Assembly (NCBI RefSeq): GCF_025499515.1
Contig: NZ_JAMKFA010000005.1
Span: 208,684-272,683, forward strand
Origin: Flavobacterium odoriferum
GTDB lineage: Bacteria > Bacteroidota > Bacteroidia > Flavobacteriales > Flavobacteriaceae
Direction of reading: 5' to 3'
DNA: 64,000 nucleotides
The number at the start of each line of letters is the position of its first letter. Position 1 is the first letter of the stretch. Below, in pieces: positions 7,603 through 14,537 of the stretch. A model generated the notes under the pieces. That model saw only the letters and a program-made list of their open reading frames with translations. It had not been told where the DNA came from and ran no database searches. The position numbers and the translations under genes were made by a program.

Positions 7603-8090
7603 TTTAGCTTATGAATTGACGACATAAATAAACACTCACGAGTAGTATTCTCAAAACCTGTGTGTTTGGTTATCATAAACTGCACATGAGTTGAACTACC
7701 ATCCTCCTTAATACATCCTGCAGCAACGTTTAATAATTTGATATAAGGAAATGACAAGTGAATAATTTCTCTATTATCAAGATAAGTCTTTAATTCCTTA
7801 ACATTTGTTAGCAGGGCCTTTTCAAGACGAGAGGTTGGATTCCAAAGATAATACATAGCCAATCTCTTTTCTGCAACTGGTTCTTTCCATGAGGAACTTT
7901 GTCCATCAACATCAAATCCCCTAATATAAAATCTTGTATCATGAGAAACTGGATCAGGAGCAAAAAATCTACAATATGGCAAGTAGCCATAAAAATTGTA
8001 CTTCAATATTTTTGAAGTAGATAATTGCATTTTGATAGAAGCAACTCCCCATATAAAGAATATTGCTGTAATAAAAATATTGACTAACAA
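7599..8090 (-). CDS. Membrane-anchored partner of HTTM protein (SdpA-like position)
   Basis: A 163-residue protein with one N-terminal membrane anchor (IFITAIFFIWGVASIKM) and an extracytoplasmic domain beginning with YLPYCRFFAPDPVSHDTRFYIRG. A short anchored protein with an FFAPDP-type motif, translationally coupled to an HTTM protein, recalls SdpA/SdpB pairs and DUF5819-like proteins. The start is taken as TTG at 8090, five bases after the stop of the upstream peptide gene; no ATG lies close to the membrane segment. The coupling and topology are seen; the SdpA comparison is by layout, not by proven homology. Confidence 0.55.
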   Translation of the reverse strand: MLVNIFITAIFFIWGVASIKMQLSTSKILKYNFYGYLPYCRFFAPDPVSHDTRFYIRGFDVDGQSSSWKEPVAEKRLAMYYLWNPTSRLEKALLTNVKELKTYLDNREIIHLSFPYIKLLNVAAGCIKEDGSSTHVQFMITKHTGFENTTRECLFMSSIHKLK

Positions 8091-8095
8091 TTATT

Positions 8096-8353
8096 TTATA
8101 GGTGGGCTTTAAGGATTTCCTCTAAGGAAGCATTATTTGAAGGAAAAGAACTCATACTTTCTAAACTATCTCTTTTTTTAACAAACAAATAATGGTTTGT
8201 ATGATCTCCTCTTTCGTGTCCCTTACCATCGCCATCATGAGTATCGTGACCAGCACTATCTTCGTTACCATAAATAGACCCTTCGAATTTCGCGAAATCG
8301 TATTCTTTAATAGAACCGTTTTCTGTCATAATTGAGATTTTTTCTTTTTTCAT
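8096..8353 (-). CDS. Small peptide gene with His/Asp/Gly-rich core (putative precursor)
   Basis: An 85-residue protein, first in the minus-strand operon. It has a leader-like N-terminus (MKKEKISIMTENGSIKEYDF), a central run rich in Gly, His and Asp (about residues 29-55, with GHDTHDGDGKGHERGDH), and a Ser-rich hydrophobic tail ending EEILKAHL. There is no signal peptide. The composition suggests metal binding or a ribosomally made, modified peptide. Followed by a membrane-anchored partner and an HTTM/SdpB-like protein, it is a candidate precursor of a toxin or antimicrobial peptide. I do not recognise the family. Confidence 0.55.
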   Translation of the reverse strand: MKKEKISIMTENGSIKEYDFAKFEGSIYGNEDSAGHDTHDGDGKGHERGDHTNHYLFVKKRDSLESMSSFPSNNASLEEILKAHL

Positions 8354-8377
8354 ATTGAAATGTTTTTTAAACTAAGG

Positions 8378-8408
8378 CTAATTTATAGAAAAAAAAATTA
8401 TTCGCAAA
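8378..8408 (-). promoter_or_regulatory. Promoter of the inverted three-gene cassette
   Basis: On the minus strand TTTG (8408-8405) is followed after exactly 19 bases by TAAATTAG (8385-8378), one mismatch from TAnnTTTG. The peptide gene starts 24 bases further on. This gives the inverted operon its own promoter, needed because it faces against the array. Confidence 0.5.
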
Positions 8409-8513
8409 ATATTTTTGACTTCATACAAGACCAAACTCCGTATTTACAAAGTGAATCTAATTAGATAAACACATACAATGGAGAAATTGAAACACTGTAT
8501 TCGCAAGTAAAGA

Positions 8514-8656
8514 GCACCTATCTATAACAGCCGTTTCACGAAATTGCGGGGTTTGGGATTTATCAGAATTGTTACTTTTTTGAAAGTAAAATATGTCTAT
8601 ATTTGTAAATGAAAGTGCTGAAAATCAGCAACTTCTTTAAGCAGCAAAACTTCGAT
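8514..8656 (+). repeat. attC-like site b, with embedded promoter-like motif
   Basis: Opens GCACCTATCTATAACAGCCG; the first 14 bases (8514-8527) are complementary at 12 of 14 positions to the first bases of cassette 2 (6636-6649). The closing half GCAACTTCTTTAAGCAGC near 8628-8645 matches the closing halves of sites f and g, but the final core is degenerate. TATATTTG at 8598-8605 lies between the two halves. Confidence 0.65.
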
Positions 8657-8667
8657 GAAATAAAATA

Positions 8668-9675
8668 ATGGAAAGTTATAAAAGGATAATACATGAAGTA
8701 GCTACAAAAACTTCAATTCAAAATGAAGATATATTTGATTATGAACATTCACCTTTAAAAGATGAATTTGATACTACATTTGAATTTTATTATGAAGCTC
8801 TTTTAAACAATGCACATTATGGAATAGAACCGAGCTTACTATTTTTTAAGAATGACACTTCAATAAATGCTGCTGCAGGTCTTAATAATGGACACTACAT
8901 TATCTATATTCACATGGGTACTATTTTGGGTTTAATAAACCGTTTTAAACAAAAATCAGACTTGTTGAATAATTGTGATGTTGATGACTACATAGAATTT
9001 GAAAATTCTCTTGATATTCCAATAAATGAACTTATGTATCAAAATGCAATGCATTATACATTTTACCACGAAATGGCGCATTTAATTCAAAAATCAGACT
9101 TATTAGAACAAACACTGTATGAATCCTCTAATAATGAAAATGATTTTTCGATAAAAAAACATCTTTTAGAATTAGACGCTGACCAATTTAGTTCTTTATG
9201 TATAGGAGCTCATACATTACAATATGTGAAAAAAATCTGGGGAACAGAGTTAACAAATGAGCAATTAGAAAAGACTTTGATATTAATTTGTAGTTCTGCT
9301 CTTTTCTACATACTTTCCTTTGAAACCAATAAACTTGAAATTTATTATAAAGAGAATAGTCATCCGCATCCTGTAATAAGAATAACATGTATTGTATTTC
9401 ATATTGTGGGCTATGTTAGTCAAGCACTCGACAAAGAGGGCTATAATATTGAATTAAATATTAAAAATATTGTAAATAAATGTCTTGACTTTTCAAATAA
9501 ACTTGCAGTAAAAAAATTCGATGTAAATCTGATTGAAGATTATAAAGTGATTATAGGTAGAGAAGCTATAAATATTACAGAATATCTTAAAGAAATGAGA
9601 GAATTAGAAGAGAAAGATATGACGCTGGCGGCATACAAATGGAATATAATTGCAGAACAAATGAATACCAAATAA
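8668..9675 (+). CDS. HExxH zinc metallopeptidase (gluzincin-like)
   Basis: A 335-residue soluble protein with a zinc-protease motif H134-E-M-A-H138 in a helix (TFYHEMAHLIQK) and a downstream acidic helix LLELDADQFSS (E168, D172) as likely third ligand. A later ENSHPHPVIRI resembles the SxHP..RI motif of M48 peptidases. There is no signal peptide, unlike secreted proteases, so it should act in the cytoplasm. It is the only gene of its cassette. By analogy with cytoplasmic HExxH proteins such as Lit (peptidase U49) or ImmA it could act in phage exclusion or regulation, but I cannot assign a substrate. Confidence 0.7.
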   Translation: MESYKRIIHEVATKTSIQNEDIFDYEHSPLKDEFDTTFEFYYEALLNNAHYGIEPSLLFFKNDTSINAAAGLNNGHYIIYIHMGTILGLINRFKQKSDLLNNCDVDDYIEFENSLDIPINELMYQNAMHYTFYHEMAHLIQKSDLLEQTLYESSNNENDFSIKKHLLELDADQFSSLCIGAHTLQYVKKIWGTELTNEQLEKTLILICSSALFYILSFETNKLEIYYKENSHPHPVIRITCIVFHIVGYVSQALDKEGYNIELNIKNIVNKCLDFSNKLAVKKFDVNLIEDYKVIIGREAINITEYLKEMRELEEKDMTLAAYKWNIIAEQMNTK

Positions 9676-9680
9676 TTACG

Positions 9681-9817
9681 TCTCCTAACAGCGGTTTAGC
9701 ACAATAACTACATTTACAATAAATAACACATTTGATTTTCAGCTGAAAAATCTTATCTTAGCAAGAAAAAAATCGTTCAAGCAGCCGCTACTGTGCCAAG
9801 CTGCGGAACGTTAGCCG
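9681..9817 (+). repeat. attC-like site c
   Basis: Opens CTCCTAACAGCGGTTTAGCACA and closes CTGTGCCAAGCTGCGGAACGTTAGCC. It is the clearest site: the two halves can form an imperfect stem, and both core motifs are intact. Closely similar to site a across its whole length. Confidence 0.75.
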
Positions 9818-9843
9818 TATTTTTTTTTAAGAAACTTCTAAAT

Positions 9844-10806
9844 ATGATAAACTACCGAGAATTACCTGAAGATGGAATTCGATTTGAGCAATTAATTCGT
9901 GAGATATTCATTAGAGAAAATTACCAAACATCTTGGACAGGTATTGGTCCAGATGGTGGTAGAGATTTAATTATTATTGAAAATTTATCTGGAACTCTTT
10001 CTACAAAGGAAAGAAAATGGATTATCAGTTGCAAGCATTTTGCAAATGCAGGAAAAAATGGAAGAGCAGTTGGCACTGATGATTTGAAAAATATTGTTTC
10101 AGACTGCCAAGCAATTAATGCAGAAGGATATATCTTAGCCTGTTCAACATATCCATCCTCATCAGTTGTAAAACGTTTAGAAGAAATCGAATCAAATCAT
10201 AAAATAATTACTAAGATTTGGGACGGTATAGAAATCGAAAAAAGGCTTTTAAATCCAAATACATTTGGATTAATACACACTTTTTTCCCTGTCAGTTCCT
10301 TAGAATATAAATGGAAAATTTATAATGAATTTTCACCTTCATTTTGGTCTGCTAATTATAAGGACTACTTTTTCTATTTGAGTTCTAGAGATGCAAATAT
10401 TTATCCCAATCTCACCGGAATTGAAACGATTGTAAATCTCATAGAAAAGATTGATATAAACTCTGAAAGGAAAGTCGATGAAGAAAACCATTTACTTTGC
10501 CCAAGATCAATTCATTATGACGATAAGCATTGTACTCATATGATTTATTTAGATTATTTAATGCCTTATCATACAAAAAAAGAAACAATAATAAGACCTA
10601 GTGAAATTCGACAAATGTTATTTGAAAAATTCTCAGATGACGATCATGAGTTCATTAATGTTCCTGATTGGGATATACGTTACGTAGAAGTGAGTTTTGG
10701 TAGTGATCATTTTCATAAAAACCACAAAAAATATTATGAACCTTATGTTCAAAACTATACAACTGGAAGTCCAAGGGGGAAATTATATTTCGGATATGAA
10801 TTCTGA
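9844..10806 (+). CDS. Mrr-like restriction endonuclease domain protein
   Basis: A 320-residue protein whose N-terminal 130 residues form an Mrr_cat-type PD-(D/E)xK domain: FEQLIREIF helix, GPDGGRDL (D41) and ISCKH (K64), then the helix and strand expected for this fold (GYILACST). The C-terminal half is unfamiliar and may recognise a target. The frame is open upstream to 9793, but that region is the tail of the attC-like site, so ATG 9844 (MINYRELPEDG) is preferred. Mrr-type enzymes usually cut modified or invading DNA. It is a single-gene cassette next to another Mrr-type cassette. The nuclease call is good; target unknown. Confidence 0.75.
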   Translation: MINYRELPEDGIRFEQLIREIFIRENYQTSWTGIGPDGGRDLIIIENLSGTLSTKERKWIISCKHFANAGKNGRAVGTDDLKNIVSDCQAINAEGYILACSTYPSSSVVKRLEEIESNHKIITKIWDGIEIEKRLLNPNTFGLIHTFFPVSSLEYKWKIYNEFSPSFWSANYKDYFFYLSSRDANIYPNLTGIETIVNLIEKIDINSERKVDEENHLLCPRSIHYDDKHCTHMIYLDYLMPYHTKKETIIRPSEIRQMLFEKFSDDDHEFINVPDWDIRYVEVSFGSDHFHKNHKKYYEPYVQNYTTGSPRGKLYFGYEF

Positions 10807-10811
10807 AAAAC

Positions 10812-10980
10812 TACGGCTAACAGCGGTTTTATAAAATGGCTGGCGCCTGTTCATAAAAGGAAGAGTCAGTGTTAGCACTTTAGTGCTAATTTTTCTCGTT
10901 TTTTCTTTCTAACATTTCGGTATATTTGTAAACATCAGTAATAAAAATCCCAAACTTCGCAAAGCCTCAAAAAGTTACAA
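10812..10980 (+). repeat. attC-like site d, with embedded promoter-like motif
   Basis: TACGGCTAA (10812-10820) is the exact complement of TTAGCCGTA at the start of its cassette (9811-9819). Then CAGCGGTTTTATAAAATGGC. TATATTTG (10921-10928) and a closing half with AACTTCGCAAAG follow. The stretch around the -7 motif resembles the same part of site f (ATATTTGT then AGTAATAAAA). Confidence 0.7.
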
Positions 10981-11016
10981 GCTATACTAAGAAAAACCAA
11001 AAATAAGAACTAAAAT

Positions 11017-13278
11017 ATGGCAAATTACGATTTCCAAAATTTGTTATCACCTTTAGATTTTGAACATTTAGTAAGAGATTTACTTTCAAAAGATTTAGGA
11101 ATTGAATTATCTGCGTTTACTGAAGGAAAAGACGGTGGAATTGATTTAAGACATTCTACCAATAAATCAAAATCATTAATTGTTCAATGTAAAAGAGTAA
11201 AAAACTTATCCAAAGAAGATATAGATAAAGAGTTTATAAAAATAAATAAAATAAACCCTAAAGAATACTATTTTGTATGTTCTAAAGAATTGAGCGTCGA
11301 AATGTTTGATTATATTAAATTAGTGTTCAAACAATGGATGAATAATGACGATAAATATATTTATACAAGAAGTAAATTAAATAACCTATTAGACTCGAAT
11401 TTAGACATCCATCAAAAAAATTACAAATTATGGTTAAATTCTTCGACAATATTCAACACTTTAATCAATCAACCTCTTTTTCAAAGGGCAAAATCTTTAA
11501 TTGGTGATATAAAGAAAGATAATGTCTATTATGTTAAAAATGATAGTTTGAACAAAGCATTTGAAATACTTAACAACAATCAATTTATTATAATAAGTGG
11601 AATTCCAGGAATAGGTAAAAGTACTTTAGCGAAACTAATTTTATGGGAATATCTACAAAAAGGATTTGAAGTTATCGAAATAAGAAAAGTAATTGAATGT
11701 GAACAAATTTTAATTGAAGATTCTGAAAACAATCAAGTGTTTTATTATGATGATTTTTTAGGTGAAAACTTTTTAAAATATGATGTTATTGAAGGTAGGT
11801 CTAATGATTTAGTACAATTAATTAATAGAATAAAAAACAGCAAAAATAAAATCCTTGTGATGACTACAAGAGAATATATTTTGAATCAAGCAAAAGAAGT
11901 ATATGAAAAATTAGATTCTTCTGAATTAAATTTAGCTAAACAAACTCTTGATTTATCTTCTTACAGTAAAAGAATAAAATCATTAATTTTATATAATCAT
12001 CTTTTTTACTCAAACATTTCAAACGAGTATATAAAATCAATTATAGAATCTGAAACATATAAAGACATAATAAATCATAAAAATTATAGTCCTAGAATAA
12101 TTGAACAATTGACAATTAAATTAAATAATGTTTCTGTTGAAGATTATCCAAAAGAGTTCATTAATAGTCTTGATAAACCATTTGGAATTTGGAATAAAGC
12201 ATTTAACTCTCAAATATCAAAAGGTTCACAGACTACTCTTTTTTTATTAATGTCAATTTCAGGACCAATTCTTCTTTCCGATTTAAGAATTGCAATGAAT
12301 AATGCTTATAATTTAACTAAACAAATCGGTCTAGACTTTAGACCATTTGATTTTCAAAATTACTTAAAAGAATTAGAAAACAGTTTTATAAAAATAAGCA
12401 TTACTGATAAAAATAATCATTACATTGATTTTTTAAATCCTTCAATAAAGGATTTTATGCTATCACTTATTAAAGATGATATTCAAGTTATCAAACTATT
12501 AATTAGTTCAAGTTTATTTTACAACCAATTTGCATACACAACACGTTATCTTGCAGAAAATTTTCATGAAAATCTCGAAATTACAGAAAATATAGATAAG
12601 GCGATTTTAGCCAATTTTGATAATTTTTATAATCCTTCAAAAATTTACTCAACAGAGAAAGAAAACATTATTACAATTAATGTTATACAAAAAATTGATG
12701 GATTAAAATATTACTTACAACACACTAAAAATCAAGATGTAATTTCTTTGTTTATAGATAAATTTAAAACAATTAATTTACGCTCACTATTCTACAATGA
12801 TGAGAAAAAATATATTGAGTTTTATTTAGACCATATTGATCTAATTGATATTGAATTTGAATCTATTTTAGACCAAGTCATTGAAAATATTAGTTGGTAC
12901 GATGGAGTCAAAAATCTATTCATTTTAAGAGACTATAACAAATCATTATTTGAAAAATTTGTAAGTAATAATCTAGACCGCTACAATAATAAAATAAAAG
13001 ATTCAATTATTAAAGAAATAGAATTTATTGATAGTAAAGATGGATTAGATTATTTTAAATCAATACTCTCTGTTGACTTTAATTTATCAAAGTATACAAT
13101 TCCAATAGAAGAATTTGAAACTTATTTTGAAGAAAAAGAAACTAAAATAATAGAATTAGAAAAAACTAATGAAGATTCAAAAAATATAAATGTAGAAATT
13201 GAAAAGATAGTCGAAAAAATAGATGAAGAGTTTGACGAAGATTCAATTTTCAAAATGGAAATGTTTGAAAAAGAATAA
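11017..13278 (+). CDS. Mrr-nuclease/STAND ATPase fusion (Avs-like defence candidate)
   Basis: A 753-residue protein. Residues 1-110 are an Mrr-like nuclease domain (FEHLVRDLL, GKDGGIDL with D43, VQCKR with K59). Residues about 190-330 are a STAND/NACHT-type P-loop ATPase (nSTAND3-like): Walker A GIPGIGKST at 195-203, Walker B VFYYDDF near 241-247, and the sensor strand ILVMTTRE. The remainder is helical and could be the winged helix and sensor arm. The layout matches the effector-STAND logic of Avs (AVAST) proteins, in which a phage protein is sensed and the nuclease unleashed, but it is shorter than the described Avs proteins I recall. Single-gene cassette. Confidence 0.75.
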   Translation: MANYDFQNLLSPLDFEHLVRDLLSKDLGIELSAFTEGKDGGIDLRHSTNKSKSLIVQCKRVKNLSKEDIDKEFIKINKINPKEYYFVCSKELSVEMFDYIKLVFKQWMNNDDKYIYTRSKLNNLLDSNLDIHQKNYKLWLNSSTIFNTLINQPLFQRAKSLIGDIKKDNVYYVKNDSLNKAFEILNNNQFIIISGIPGIGKSTLAKLILWEYLQKGFEVIEIRKVIECEQILIEDSENNQVFYYDDFLGENFLKYDVIEGRSNDLVQLINRIKNSKNKILVMTTREYILNQAKEVYEKLDSSELNLAKQTLDLSSYSKRIKSLILYNHLFYSNISNEYIKSIIESETYKDIINHKNYSPRIIEQLTIKLNNVSVEDYPKEFINSLDKPFGIWNKAFNSQISKGSQTTLFLLMSISGPILLSDLRIAMNNAYNLTKQIGLDFRPFDFQNYLKELENSFIKISITDKNNHYIDFLNPSIKDFMLSLIKDDIQVIKLLISSSLFYNQFAYTTRYLAENFHENLEITENIDKAILANFDNFYNPSKIYSTEKENIITINVIQKIDGLKYYLQHTKNQDVISLFIDKFKTINLRSLFYNDEKKYIEFYLDHIDLIDIEFESILDQVIENISWYDGVKNLFILRDYNKSLFEKFVSNNLDRYNNKIKDSIIKEIEFIDSKDGLDYFKSILSVDFNLSKYTIPIEEFETYFEEKETKIIELEKTNEDSKNINVEIEKIVEKIDEEFDEDSIFKMEMFEKE

Positions 13279-13284
13279 AAAAAA

Positions 13285-13420
13285 GATGGCAACAAGCGTT
13301 TCTCGCAATTGCGAGTTTTGAGGTAAGTTCACCTTCACATTTTGCCAGAATTTTTATCTTTAACAGAAAATAATTCGTTCCGAACTTCGCCACTTCTTGA
13401 AGACGCTTAAATTTAGTGGC
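13285..13420 (+). repeat. attC-like site e
   Basis: Opens GATGGCAACAAGCGTTTCTCGC and closes CTTCTTGAAGACGCTTAAATTTAGTGGC. Less conserved than sites a, c and d. The opening bases match the start of its own cassette only weakly (about 6 of 9), so this cassette's end may have been exchanged or mutated. Confidence 0.5.
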
Positions 13421-13424
13421 AACC

Positions 13425-14117
13425 ATGAATCAACTCCATGATAAAATTATGAATACTGAAAAAGAAAAATTAGATAGAATGATAAATCGTCCAGGCGAAA
13501 TAGTTATGGAAGACTTAATTCAACAAGCTTTTCATATTTTTTCCAACAAATTAGCATATGGAGGCATTGTAGCAAAAAATGAATTTGCTTTCCAATTTGA
13601 GCTTGGATCAATATTAAAAACTTTAGGACAGCTTTATGAGTTTAACTTAAATGATAAATTTCATTTAGAATTTGAAACTACCATAATCCTTGAGGAAGAA
13701 TTTGTTAAAAGCAATTCTAAAAAAGCTAGAATTGATATTCTAATCATTTATCAACTGGGTGGTAAAACTACAAAGACAGCTATTGAATTAAAGTTCTTTA
13801 AAAAAGAAAATCATCGTGAACCAAATAACCGATACGATGTTTTTAAAGATATAGCTAACTTGGAATCATATAAGCGATTTGGAATTGACATTTGCTATTT
13901 TCTGCTACTAACAGACCATACTCATTATGTTAATCAACAAAAATATTCAACAGATACAGCTGATTTTGATTTTAGACAAGGGCAAAGATATATGGCAAAT
14001 ACTATTTTATCATATAGAACTCCAAAATCTTATGGTCCAGAAATCTCGTTATCTCAAGATTATGAATTCAAATGGAAAACCTTGAATGACTTATATTTTC
14101 TAAAATTAAAAGTTTAA
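13425..14117 (+). CDS. PD-(D/E)xK-like hypothetical protein
   Basis: A 230-residue protein with a strand-turn-strand resembling the PD-(D/E)xK nuclease core: ARIDILIIY (D104) then TAIELKFFKK (E121-L-K123), preceded by a helix with FQFELG (E59). It lacks other recognisable domains and may be a nuclease or a nuclease-fold recognition protein. A GTG at 13416 would add three residues, but ATG 13425 (MNQLHDKI) is preferred; it starts only 12 bases after the cassette boundary at 13413, so there is almost no leader. Single-gene cassette with well-matched ends. Fold call moderate; function unknown. Confidence 0.6.
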   Translation: MNQLHDKIMNTEKEKLDRMINRPGEIVMEDLIQQAFHIFSNKLAYGGIVAKNEFAFQFELGSILKTLGQLYEFNLNDKFHLEFETTIILEEEFVKSNSKKARIDILIIYQLGGKTTKTAIELKFFKKENHREPNNRYDVFKDIANLESYKRFGIDICYFLLLTDHTHYVNQQKYSTDTADFDFRQGQRYMANTILSYRTPKSYGPEISLSQDYEFKWKTLNDLYFLKLKV

Positions 14118-14122
14118 TAATA

Positions 14123-14290
14123 GTAGCCACTAACAGCGTTTTTATAAAATAGCGGCGCTTAATGATTTTTTGGAAAGATTAGTGTTTGCACTTCTCTTCT
14201 ATTTTTCAACTTTTTCTTTCAAGCTTTTCTTTATATTTGTTGACAATAGTAATAAAAGTTCGCAACTTCATGAAGTTGGCGGGACGTTTT
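14123..14290 (+). repeat. attC-like site f, with embedded promoter-like motif
   Basis: GTAGCCACTAA (14123-14133) is complementary at 10 of 11 positions to the start of its cassette (13413-13423). Then CAGCGTTTTTATAAAATAGC. TATATTTG is at 14232-14239, and the closing half GCAACTTCATGAAGTTGGCG is followed by GGACGTTTTG. Similar to site d through most of its length. Confidence 0.7.
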
Positions 14291-14336
14291 GTACAATACT
14301 AAGTAAACCCGTTGAGAACCAAATCTAATTAGCCAT

Positions 14337-14537
14337 ATGGAGGAAAAACCAAAAATTGAAAAATCTATTCAGGAACAAATACTTGACAAAATGATTTCAA
14401 AGCTAAAGGAGAAAAATTCTTTAGAAGATGATTTTTTGGATGAACTGAGAAAAATTGATTTAACAAAAACTTCAGCAGTAAAAGAAATTCTAACTAAATC
14501 ATTTAAAAAAGATGAAGATTCAGAAACTGGAAATTAA
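14337..14537 (+). CDS. Small partner of SMC-like ATPase, 66 aa
   Basis: A short, highly charged, probably helical protein (EKSIQEQILDKMISKLKEKN, LEDDFLDELRKIDL). It overlaps the start of the following ATPase gene by 26 bases in a different frame, so the two are almost certainly translationally coupled and act together. I do not recognise it. Its small size and helical nature suit a subunit that binds the coiled coil or head of the ATPase, or an antitoxin-like regulator. Confidence 0.6.
   Translation: MEEKPKIEKSIQEQILDKMISKLKEKNSLEDDFLDELRKIDLTKTSAVKEILTKSFKKDEDSETGN

Noticed and set aside
9188..9388. Minus-strand open frame inside the metallopeptidase gene
   Set aside because: It is a shadow of the HExxH protein with no motif or promoter.
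14133..14330. A separate small gene or RNA in the site f region
   Set aside because: The segment is explained by the attC-like site and shares sequence with site d; no open frame of note.
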